A stretch of 64,000 nt of DNA from Solen grandis (Eukaryota > Mollusca > Bivalvia > Adapedonta > Solenidae), in the NCBI GenBank assembly GCA_021229015.1, contig CM037788.1, forward strand, positions 47,407,520-47,471,519. Direction: 5' to 3'. A program made the translations under genes and the position numbers. Under the pieces are notes generated by a model. The model ran no database searches. It was not told the origin of the DNA and worked only from the letters and a program-made list of their open reading frames with translations. Positions 37,530 through 47,604 of this stretch are shown here, in pieces (the first letter of the stretch is position 1; every line of letters begins with the position of its first letter).

Positions 37530-37548
37530 AGAATTGCGCCACAGAGAC
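37475..37548 (-). tRNA. tRNA-Asn (GTT)-like gene, possibly decayed
   Basis: 74-nt cloverleaf: GTCTCTG pairs with CAGGGAC (one G-U), D-stem GCGC/GCGC, anticodon stem TTCGG/CCGAA with loop CTGTTAA (anticodon GTT at 37512-37514), T-arm GGTGG-TTCGAGC-CCACC. A T-run (about 37457-37466 read on minus) follows as a pol III terminator. The D-loop reads AATTCTTTA where tRNA-Asn normally has AATCGGTTA, so the invariant G18-G19 is lost; the gene may be a recent pseudogene or SINE-like copy. Confidence 0.6.
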
Positions 37549-37630
37549 GTTGATAATTAACCAAAATCAAAATACATCTGGTGACTGTAGCAAATTTCTC
37601 TACCTTTCATGATCATCATGTTAAATCGAG

Positions 37631-37698
37631 GGCTGACCGCGAAACTGTTCTAAGTGTATAAAGAAATAGAAGGAGATGGAACAGTTTCGCGGTCAGCC
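37631..37698. repeat. Perfect 20-bp inverted repeat (hairpin)
   Basis: GGCTGACCGCGAAACTGTTC (37631-37650) and its exact complement at 37679-37698, loop 28 nt. A TTTCGCGGTCAGC half-motif recurs near 40454. Confidence 0.9.
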
Positions 37699-37730
37699 AT
37701 CGAAATGGACAGTGGGTAGCGAATGTTCTA

Positions 37731-38100
37731 CTTTTCATAATATTCAGTGGTGTACAATCGATACTTTTCTAGACATCAGTAAATAAATCAAAACATGAGA
37801 TGAATGTTGAACTAGGTGGAAATACTAAAGTAAAGCGCTTATTTCAGACATATTATTTTTACAAAGTGTATGTCTTCCTTTATTTTCATTAGAACAATAC
37901 TTAAATTATTATATTTGTAGTGAAGGTTATTTAATGATGAGAGATTCTATGGTACAAAATATTAAAAAAAAATGTGTACTCGTGTAACTTTAATACATTT
38001 GTAATATATTCAACTTAGTTGGTAAACATATTGATTATACACATAATTATTTCATGAACTGATTTGATGGTACACACACACCACTCAATATTATGAAAGG
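37731..38100. mobile_element. Inverted-repeat-bounded segment between two tRNA-Asn-like sequences
   Basis: CTTTTCATAATATTCAGTGG then TGTAC at 37731-37755 is inverted at 38070-38100 (CACCACTCAATATTATGAAA). The ~370-bp segment has no coding and may be a foldback element; the tRNA-like sequences lie outside both ends and point outward. Confidence 0.5.
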
Positions 38101-38165
38101 TATAAGACAACCGTATTGCAGTCACCATTTTGTTGCCAGAGGCTATTTTCGGCCCCATTGTCGCT

Positions 38166-38243
38166 GTCTCTAGTGGCGCAGTTAGTTAGCACATTTTGCT
38201 GTTAACAACCTAAAGGTTGGTGGTTCTAAACCACTCAGGGACG
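38166..38243 (+). pseudogene. Degenerate tRNA-Asn (GTT) copy
   Basis: GTCTCTAGTGGCGCAGTTAG then an anticodon-arm region with GCTGTTAAC and a GGTGGTTCTAAACCACT T-arm, ending CAGGGACG, followed by TTTTTT. One-base insertions and mismatches break the stems, so it is a pseudogene inverted relative to the copy at 37475-37548. Confidence 0.6.
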
Positions 38244-38693
38244 CTAATTTTTTGAAGTGCAACGTTGAAAACTATACAAAGTACTGACTTGAACTGAATT
38301 AAAGACTAAGAACTATAACTTCTCTATGTCCAATTATCTCACTTTTAAATACATATTTATATTTTTAGCACAGCTCGTAACCTATACAAGATAATGACAA
38401 TAAAAGATGGCGAGATGAAGAAGCGCAGTGATCAAGAACCTTAATTCTGCTTAGACTTATATTTGAATTATCTCCTTTTATTCAATTTTTAGTCAATATA
38501 TGCTCAGATCATAACGCATTTACTATTAACCTGAAACTACACAAGGAATCGACTTGTGCAGTGACCAGTGAACAATAACTGTACCTCGTTCATTTTTCTA
38601 ATTATCTCCGTTTATTTATTTTTTTACGGGAGCATAATTATAAACAATACAAGTTTAGGACTTGAAATTTGGAATATAAAAGGAGTGTGAGTT

Positions 38694-38793
38694 NNNNNNN
38701 NNNNNNNNNNNNNNNNNNNNNNNNNNNNNNNNNNNNNNNNNNNNNNNNNNNNNNNNNNNNNNNNNNNNNNNNNNNNNNNNNNNNNNNNNNNNN
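38694..38793. other. Assembly gap, 100 N
   Basis: Exactly 100 N, the usual placeholder for a gap of unknown size. An upstream exon of the minus-strand receptor could lie in it. Confidence 1.
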
Positions 38794-39959
38794 TCATGAC
38801 AGCCACATTAAGTTTGTTTCTACGCACTTAGTTTAAACATATTTATATGAAGGTAAAATATAACATATATTTATTACAAAAAAAGTGAAAAGAAAGATTA
38901 GAACTAAAAGGGAAAAGGCGTATTGCAGTTCCCATCCTAAAATTATGCAAGAAAAATGGAGACTTTACTATTCTTTAAACAATCATGTTTTAATTTATGT
39001 GTATAATTTTCCAACTGATCAGTGTTTGGCGTTATTGAGTGCATAATCTCTAACTTTAGTTGCTAATTAAAAAAGATTTCCTAGACCAAAGCAATGTTAT
39101 GATAACAACATGTCCTTGACAAACTGCTGTGGTGTCACCTCGCCCTATCGACCGACCGTCCAGCCGTGTGATTAACCTCGCAAGGTATAAACTGCTATAT
39201 CAAGCACTCAAATCGGATTATACATAGACCGTGTATTTCTTTTCGTTACTAAAATTGACATAAGAGTAGTGTTTATTCTCCATGCCAAGTGAATATTATG
39301 CTTTCCTACAAACAATGCTAAGATGTGATGAAGTGGTTAACGTTTAACAAGTTTATACTATACACACAACTAACAATATCTAGTTGCTTTCTTGGTTGTC
39401 ATAACGACACAAAGTATGTTTCTGCAAAATATCAGTAGATTCGGGTCATAACAGACGCCGTCACTGGTTGTTGTTTTTATGCTCCATGCCCCATTATGTG
39501 CTTAACTGTTCATATACGCAGAGAACAGCACTGGGTGACATTTAAGTGTTCAAGAAAAAAACAATAAAATGTTATCAACTACCAGAAGGATCTGGTCAAT
39601 AGATGTAATACTGAATATTTATCGCTATGTCGCATTTTGTACTTAATAGACCTCTTGCAGTACGAATACACACAACCATATGCACAGCAAAAGTGTCCCT
39701 ACATTTCAAGGCATAGTATAAATGGGCAGATTACACCTTCTTGATTAAGAACCAAAGCTTGTATCATGCAGAGCTTGATTGTGTCAATATTCAGAAAATA
39801 GCCATTCCATATGTTTTTAGACATTCAGCAATACGGGCATTCATGGAAGAAACGCTCCGAAATCCGCACGATTTCATCCAGATCAAGTTGATATCTTTAC
39901 AAACGCTTATTACTAGTATATTCGCACGCAATGGACGCGCATAAGGATACTTTCCGCGT

Positions 39960-40260
39960 CCGCATGAATTTGATACAGTTATCAATAGTTATCCCGTGCG
40001 CACACGATAGCTACTGCTTGCATCGCGTGGGGACATGTTAGTAATCGCGTGCGCAAGTAGTAGCTATCGCGACAGCACGTAATAGTTTTGGCATCCGCAA
40101 GCCATAAAAAATATACCCTATGTCCCCAGTTATCGTGTGTGCTCACAATAGCTAATGTGTCCATTGCGTGCGGACATGTTAGTTTTTGCGATCGCAAGCA
40201 GTAGCTCTTGGTACCGCACGCGTGCGCAAGCGATACCAACATAGCTTCCTTGTCCCTATT
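39960..40260. repeat. CpG-rich fold-back repeat
   Basis: Unusually CpG-rich for the window. ATAGCTACTGCTTGC (about 40007-40021) is inverted as GCAAGCAGTAGCTCT (about 40194-40208); GCGTGxGGACATGTTAGT occurs twice directly (about 40026 and 40166). Non-coding; short open frames over it are chance. Confidence 0.65.
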
Positions 40261-40499
40261 ATGCCTCTGTAGGATATGTTGCATTTACGATTTATGTGTG
40301 TATAATAACAATGTGCTAAGGCTACTTGTAATAAATTACAATAAAACGTATTTGTTTATTTTTTAATGTTTTGAATATCTTTTACCGTTAATTCTTGATA
40401 ACTTCGCGGATACCGTGATAGGTCGTGAACCTTCGTGCCTGTAAACTACTCTCTTTCGCGGTCAGCAGTAAGATTGAAATTAAGAATAACAAAATACTT

Positions 40500-41260
40500 C
40501 TCTTCAAAGTATCAGGGAGGGGTGTATTTACGGAAGGGTATATTTTTACAGAGAGGGATGTATGTAAAAACAGGGATGTATGTACTTACAAAGAAAGATG
40601 GGTGTACTTGCAGAAGGGAGAGGATGGATGTACTTACTGAGAGAAATGTACTTGCAAAAAGGGGTGGATGTACTTTTCAGCAGGGATGTTTGTACTTACA
40701 ACGAGGGTTGTATGTTCTTTAAGAAGGGATATTTTTATTTACAGAGAGGGGTGGATGGTGTACTTAGAGAGATTGTGTGTACTTAAAGAGAGGGGTGTAC
40801 TTACAGAGAGCATTGGGTACTTTAAAGAGAGGAGTGTACTTACAGAGAGGTTTGGATGTACTTGGAGAGAGAGAGAGGTGTGTACTTCCAGAGAGTATTG
40901 GGTGTACTTTAAAGAGAGGGGTGTACTTACAGAGAGGTTTGGGTGTACTTTAAAGAGTGTAGTGTACTTACAGAGAGAATTGGATGTACTTAAAGAGAGG
41001 GGTGTACTTACAGAGAGAATTGGATGTACTGTAAAGAGAGAAGTGTACTTCCAGAGAGAATCGGATGTACTTTAAAGAAGGGGTGTATTTCCAGAGAGAA
41101 TCGGATGTCCTTTAAAGAGAGGAGTGTTCTTCCAGAGAGCATTGGATATACTGTACTTACAGAGAGAATTAGATGTACTTTAAAGAGAGGATTGTACTTA
41201 CAGAGAGAATTGGATGAACTTTAAAGACAGGAGTGTACTTACAGAGAGAATTGGAATGGG
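40500..41260 (+). repeat. Minisatellite with AGAGAG and GTGTACTTACAG motifs
   Basis: About 20 imperfect units of roughly 30-40 bp combining GATGTACTT(TAA)AGAGAG, GTGTACTTACAGAGAG and AATTGG. It generates repetitive open frames (40425-41224) that are not genes. Confidence 0.8.
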
Positions 41261-42011
41261 TTGCTGTGAATATGTGTTCTCAAAGTTTCTTTCTTTTTTC
41301 GGCGTAGCTGAATAATTTCGATTTCAACTCGCATCTTAAACCAATCAAATGTACGCTAACAGCGGTAAATAATTCTAAGCTGAATAAAAGGACTCCTGTT
41401 ATTGGTTAACGCATCGTTATGGACTATAAAATTACTGTAAATAAGGGGTGCAGCTTGTATATATCATTCAGCTTGGTGTTATTACTTTTCTTTTTGATGT
41501 AAACATGAAAGTGATTTCAGTAAGTTAAATACAACCCTTTTCCATCAATTGAGGAATGCTACTTTGTGAAAATGATTTAAAAAAAAAAAACCAAACCCCT
41601 TAATTACTATGTATATTGAATTCTTCCAGCCTGCCGAGATGCTCTCATTGAAAATTAATTCGCCAAAACCAAAACAACTAATAACGCTTTTATATCATAA
41701 TTGTTATATGCAATAATGATATGAACAAATATCAAACAAGCCTATTTACAGATATAATTTTTTGTATTACCGTCTATAAATAAGTATATTTCATAGAAAA
41801 AATACTGAACTATTTCTAGAGCGTACTAAATTTGTTGTGCGTCGGTCTTTCGCGCGCTTTTCCTCGGAATGTTCTAGAAGACTGGAAATCTCGTTTTTCT
41901 TTCATCCTACGCCGAATATCTTTTTTAAAGATATTTCTTGTTTGTATTGTTAACAGTGCTCACATAACCCCATAAACTGGTGTTGTAATTGTTGATCGAA
42001 AGAAATTACAA

Positions 42012-42170
42012 CCAATAAAGAAAAAAAACGTGTGATTGTTAATGACGTCACTTCCGGCTATGTATAACCCACTGGGTCATGACACAACGTGTCCTTGTGG
42101 TTAAGACGACCGGAATGTGAAGCTAACCAAGTGTGAAAGTGAGTTGAACAGATTATTCATTCAGGTGTGT
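42012..42170 (+). promoter_or_regulatory. CRE plus ETS-type box cluster, possible promoter
   Basis: ACCAAT at 42010-42015, then TGACGTCA (42043-42050) immediately followed by CTTCCGG (42051-42057); ATTCATTCAG|GTGTGT further on could be a donor. CRE next to an ETS site is common in animal promoters. No gene body found on either strand, so this is suggestive only. Confidence 0.25.
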
Positions 42171-42439
42171 AACATAGGTCTCAACAAGAGAAAAGAAATA
42201 AGATAAAGGTAGAAATATAATTTGACAGGTCGCGGTTAACTCTTGAATCGTATAAATACAAATACTTCATTTGCCGCGGGTCACCTGGGTGTAGTCACTG
42301 AAACAGCTTGAACGTATGACTTTTGGACGCGACTGTACCGAGAAGAACCAAAATTAAATAGAAAATTGTCTTTGAATCACTTCACTGAAATAATAAGTGT
42401 AATGTAACTATGTTCGCTTTATAATGCGTGTACGTGTAT

Positions 42440-42530
42440 TGAGTACACAAAATGTTGTTTTCGTTTGGGGAAATATTTCAGACGCATAGCGACGTCCAGC
42501 TAAATACAGATGGGTACGCAAGAGGAACAA
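42440..42530 (-). mobile_element. SINE fragment (MetaSINE-like 3' part)
   Basis: On the minus strand it reads CTGTATTTAGCTGGACGTCG, the same 20-mer found in the intact SINE at 62619-62870. Only the 3' portion is clear. Confidence 0.55.
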
Positions 42531-43084
42531 TATGTCAATAAGTATCACATACACACCTTATTAACTAATTTAAGCCAAAATATTGTATCTATAGTAATCC
42601 TATCTTGATTGTAATCCCTACTGTCTATAAAGGCTTAGCTCGTTACATGTGCTCTTTCCACCGATAATCTATGTCAAGGCTAGAAAACTGTTGTTTTGTG
42701 CTGTTATGCTAATGATGTTTTGCAGCTATAAATGGGGCAATGAACTCTTGTGTTCTAATTGTTCAATAAAACCTGTCAAACCTTCTTTTTATAACAATGT
42801 AATGTATAAAAACGCCCTGCGCGTTTTCATATCATCCGAGATAGGTGTTTGCTTTAAATACATTAACGTACTTAAGTGTGATATCATGGCTTAACTTCTA
42901 AGTCGGATAGAAACAAGTAAGACATTTCGACAGACAATAGAAGTCTACGCTCGCTTTTGTAGAAATGTCTTAATAGACCCTATCCTTTACGCAGAATATG
43001 CTGAACTTTACCATAAACGAATAATGAAATAAATGTAAATAAATAATTTATAAATATATGAGCAAATAAATGTTTTAATTAAGT

Positions 43085-43195
43085 TTCCGGGACTCCGATA
43101 CAGTATCTCCAATTGAAGAGCAACCATACGATAGATTAGAATTACTGTCAACAGCTTTGGAACTGGTTGTGGGTTAGAATCCCAGTAGAGACATT
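43085..43195 (+). mobile_element. tRNA-derived SINE head
   Basis: B-box GGGTTAGAATCCCAGTAGAG after GGAACTGGTTG resembles the 3' half of a tRNA; the A-box is diverged. The opposite-strand frame with a WDSNPQP peptide comes from this tRNA-like sequence. Confidence 0.5.
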
Positions 43196-44285
43196 TTTTC
43201 TTTCTTTTTTTCTCTTTGACTAGTATTTCTTTATTTGTATAGGTATTTATTGGATAAACCATGCTAGTTTAATTTACAAGGTATGCTATGCATAAAGTCT
43301 AACAAAAATAAAACCATTTTATAAAAGAAGCCTTAAATTTGGCAAGATCAACCAAAATACTTAATAGAAACTGTTTTGTTAACTTTGAAATGTGTCTCTT
43401 AGTTATTTATATTTAAGATATGTTTTTTAATAAGGCGCCCTAAGCAGAAAAAAATGGCAAGACAGATCTTTTTTAGAACGGGTTGAGTAGGGTTACAATT
43501 TATTACAACTTTCAAATATTTTTAGCAAAAGCAATCATTTCACATGTTTTTTCACCGAATGCTTTTATTTGTTTCTAAATAATAATCAAAAGTGACATAA
43601 TATTTAGGGTTCCTTAAAAAAAACAAAAAAAAAACAACAACAAACAAACAAAGATAAGAATCAATGTATATAAGTTCAAACCTAACGGTAAATTGGTTTA
43701 AATTCAAATGTCCAATAGACTTTAACTACCTTGATAAAATAGATTATTAGTAGCTATATGAAGATGTAGATAAAACTAAGTAGATAACGAATTACATACT
43801 GAATTGTGTAATGTGATGATAAATTTATTAAACATGTTCAAGCCCACGATTGTTTGTTTGTGATGCATGTGTATAGTGGTTACAACCAGACGCCAGGAAA
43901 TTGTGTGGGAGACCTTGACTGCATCCGCCCGTATCCCATTAAACATCGATGCAATCAAAACAACTTGTAGTAGCTGTTCAAATACATGATCTATACTGAT
44001 AACATTAGAGATCACGTCTACTTTGCCTACCTGAGCATGCATGTAAGTACATTGTCTGCTAGTTTCTTGTCGTGCATATACAGCTGTTATCAAGTACCGT
44101 TAGCGCCCAGCAGTTAAAAATATAAAAGTACAGTATCGGACTAGCATCTGACTCAGAATTGTAGAGACTAACATCAATGCAAATATGTTTTTCCATTTAT
44201 ACAAAAGCTCCTGGGACGTCTTCCCTGAAAATAAAGTCTACATTTACGGTGGCATGAAAGGGTCACGTGATAACTAAATATGTGA

Positions 44286-44484
44286 TTGGCAGTAGTGGGC
44301 ACTAACAGATAGTTTAGTCCTATTTAAGATATTTCTGCCAGCCACATATCCACTTAGCCATGTAGAAACTCTTCTGAAAAATTGTTACTTATTCAGTTAG
44401 TATCTGGCAAGTAGAAAACTCTCGTGTTATCCTCTTAGGTATCTTAACAGAACAAAACTGCCTGTTAGTGCCCACTACTGCCAA
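44286..44484. mobile_element. Fold-back element with 23-bp perfect inverted repeats
   Basis: Left arm starts TTGGCAGTAGTGGGCACTAA at 44286-44308 and is exactly inverted at 44462-44484. The ~150-bp interior has no coding. Probably a small MITE; no target duplication identified. Confidence 0.7.
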
Positions 44485-45364
44485 CCATATAATCACTTAA
44501 GATAACTTGATATCTCACCTTTTTACAAGCATTTTTTTCACATAATTATTTGACAATATATGCCAGTTAAAAAAGATGAATTTTTCATATAAGTTTTGAC
44601 ATAGATAAGTGGCTGGAAGAAATATGCCACCATAAGAACTGGATAGTGTCAACCAACGGTTTGGTAGAATCTATCTGGGAGTATGAAAATAACATAATGT
44701 ATTCAAACTGGAGAGGAAAATACGAAAGTGGTTGAAACTTTTTTTTTCATTTTCCTTCGCGACATGTTTATTTTATTTACGAGATATCATTTCTTAAAAG
44801 GTCAATATTCATTTGCAATTACAATTGTTATTTTATCATAATGAAATAGTAGTTCGTAATTGCAAAATATTATTTCGATAAAGATGGAATAATACCTTAT
44901 TTCCTTTAGGTTAACCCATTTCGTTTATATATATATATTATTCGTGTTACAAAATTTAATGAAAGGAAAATAAAACTTAAGCAACGTTGCCTTAAAGCTT
45001 CCGTACTGTGCTTAAATATTCCCAGCATGACAAGCAGATGTACTGGTCTGGTACACATTACCATCTGGATGTGTGTTTCTGCTTGTTGATGAAGTAAACA
45101 GGGAAAGTAAACAATAAGTATGCTGTACTCTTAAAACAGATGCCTGTGGTGTGCACAAACCTTTGAATTTTCTTGATTGACGTCAATTAGTATAACTAAC
45201 AGTATGTCTCTGCATGTGGAGTTGGTAAAATGTCTTTAACGAAAACATGTCCTTCACTGAGACTTGCAACCAGGCGGAAGCTGTATTATTGAAAACGTAT
45301 AAGATATGTGAATTAAAAATCAATCGTCAAATGTATCTGTCTCTGGGCGCTTATGTTAAGCATT

Positions 45365-45620
45365 TCAGTAAAAAGTTATGATGTCGCCTGAAAAGAACCC
45401 AACTTTCTGGTCTTGGATATTTAAATATTTCACCTCCGGCCACTCTATACCAATAATGAAGACGCATTGTCTTTTAGTGTTTAATACAGAACATCTGTCT
45501 GAGGTAGTAAGAGAATTTGGGCTGTATGTTCCCGTCACGTGACAGGTATGCTTGATTGCAGCCACTGATCAAACACACGACCTCTCGGTGTAGGGGTCGG
45601 CGCTCAGCTATATCAAATGT
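45365..45620 (-). mobile_element. tRNA-derived SINE with body
   Basis: Minus-strand head has A-box-like TAGCTGAGCGCC and B-box-like GTGTGTTTGATCAGTGG (about 45556-45620), followed by a body that is open for 66 codons (45365-45565). The open frame has no family signature and is attributed to the SINE. Confidence 0.45.
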
Positions 45621-45864
45621 CTCGTGAACATTTGTTATACTCACTTATCTGTTGAGTCTCTAAAAGTACAGGAGTCATTTCGTGTCGACATAAGCACTGG
45701 TACAAACGTCCATGGTGACATGAATATAATCACTGGCAAGCGATTTTGTATGGATTAAGAGTGCAGAGAAACTTGTTTGGTTTCAAATTTATTTATTTTT
45801 ATGTCGATTGAGAAACATTCTTTTACAATTCATACTTATCTATCTGGACAGTTTCTATGTTGGA

Positions 45865-45970
45865 CCAGTTCGTCGCGCCTGCGAAGGTCTGGAAAAGCCA
45901 TTGTCCCTACCGGGGATCGAACCCACAACCTTCAAGACTATCTGGGCCACGGTGGCCCATGAGACACAGA
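45865..45970 (-). mobile_element. tRNA-derived SINE head
   Basis: Reads on minus: GTGTCTCATGGGCC, GTGGCCCAGATAGT (A-box-like) and GTGGGTTCGATCCCCGGTAG (B-box). The overlapping plus-strand frames with GIEPTTF/RGSNPQP peptides come from the B-box. Confidence 0.6.
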
Positions 45971-46416
45971 TTTTCTCTGATTTCAGATAAATTATGTTTT
46001 CTTAGCAAAATAGTATGCATGTGTTATAACTTCATTTCATGCAATATCAGCAAATACGATTTTTAATTACAGGGTCGTTTCTGTTCAAAACGTTCTTTAG
46101 AAATAAAAAAGTTGAATTGTCTAAGGTTCATGCAATCAAAATGCAAATAAATCAGTGCGTACTAAGTTCTTCACACCCAAATAACATCATGGTATTCAAG
46201 TTCACGTATAAGTTTCCCAGAAATGCACTTTATAAGCTGTGAGGGTTAGGTAACAATGTAACATGCATGTCGCGCGCTGCCTGAGTACGTGCATTATCAA
46301 ATGTCTCATTTGAACGGAAACGGTGTATACATACCACACGTATAATACAGGTTACCTTCCTAATGGTATTTCAAAATTGGTTATATTTGATTAACTTGAC
46401 TTAGGACTTTTGATTT

Positions 46417-46560
46417 GCGCTATGGTCCAGTGGTAGTGTACGTGATTGCGGACCCAAAGGTTGTTGATTCGAACCCTGTCGGGGGCAATACTCTTAAATT
46501 ACTTTCCAAGGCACCTAGTACTGGTGCAGTCCATGGACAGTTAAGAAGAATTTCATAGTA
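46417..46560 (+). mobile_element. tRNA-derived SINE
   Basis: A-box TGGTCCAGTGGTAGTG, B-box GATTCGAACCCTGTCGGGG, then body CCAAGGCACCTAGTACTGG. The same body motif (CCAAGGTGCCAAGAACTTG) follows the head at 58930, so both belong to one family. Confidence 0.65.
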
Positions 46561-47596
46561 TAAATTAAAAGAATGTATATCTTAATCAGCGTAAAAATTA
46601 ATAAGTCCAAGTTACATGGATTCGATGTGTGTATGACACATGATATAAATTGGTAGACAAGAAAACTTAAGCATATAAGGAATGGTATCATGTTTTATTA
46701 GAATGTAATATTTAGAAAATCCATTTTTGTATAAGTTTTAAAATTCAGTTAATGTTGTTTCTTCGATATAAACATTGCTGTCCATGTAGATACAGTATAT
46801 ACCGGTAAAAGAAAATTTCAACAGCTCGTGTTTTATCCTAATATATTATGAATATGATTATTAAATTTTAAATTGATAAAGCATGATCTCAGTCATCCAA
46901 TGGCAATATTTAATCCTCATGCATTGTCAGACTTAGCTTTTATTTTCCCTCAAAATATCCCACATCACTCATATCAACCTAAGAAAAAAAGCTTAAATAC
47001 CGGTATCTGTTTAGTAGCCTACAGATTTCGATTTTGTTCGCATAGTATAGGTTATATGAGAAAATATTTACGGTAACATCTGCGTTTCCTACAACAACAA
47101 AAAAGTCAATTTGGATTTTGATAGTATCCCTATTTTTTATTTATTTATTTATTTATTTTTAGATGTGTATTGAATGTACGTCAAATTTTCAAAGGGAAAT
47201 TTTCTGTACAATGATATATAAAAGCTGAACGTCCTTGATGCATTCAAACGTTAATCGTTTCATTGTTTTGTTTTGCTGAACGATGGGTGATAATAGGCTG
47301 TTACTGCACGTACTCTCTCAGTTTGAAGACAGTAACGTGACCATGATGCCATATTGCGGCAGTTTTCACGTGCCTACGTGCAGACATGCAGCTATTGGAA
47401 GCTCCCCAAAACCATGAGATTTGTCATGAGGAGTGAACGGTTAACTATGGACCCCAAAATATACACACTTCACCAGGGCGTCGTTGTCGGCGTCATTTGT
47501 TATCCTAACGTTGGCTAGAATTACCCTCCAATTCCTGTCATAAAGTAAAACAAACTAATCAATGTCAAATTGTGTCAAAATGCGACGCACAAATAG

Positions 47597-47604
47597 ATCT
47601 CGCA
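47597..47604 (+). repeat. 8-bp target-site duplication of the MULE, left
   Basis: ATCTCGCA, repeated exactly at 50144-50151 on the other side of the element. Confidence 0.85.

Noticed and set aside
40425..41224. Cys-rich repetitive open frames (VLTERIGCT type)
   Set aside because: Translation of the AGAGAG/GTGTACTT minisatellite; several frames are open together.
43776..44093. 105-aa minus-strand open frame as possible receptor exon
   Set aside because: No TM pattern or class C GPCR motif, and splice phases could not be fixed.
45777..46066. Open frames with GIEPTTF/RGSNPQP peptides (also WDSNPQP at 43008-43262)
   Set aside because: These peptides are the usual translation of a tRNA B-box in SINEs.
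47440..47560. Minus-strand WRVILANVRITN reading with an upstream AG, resembling GPCR ICL2
   Set aside because: An acceptor directly precedes WRV, so TM3 would be missing, and no donor joins it in phase to the TM4 exon; probably coincidence.
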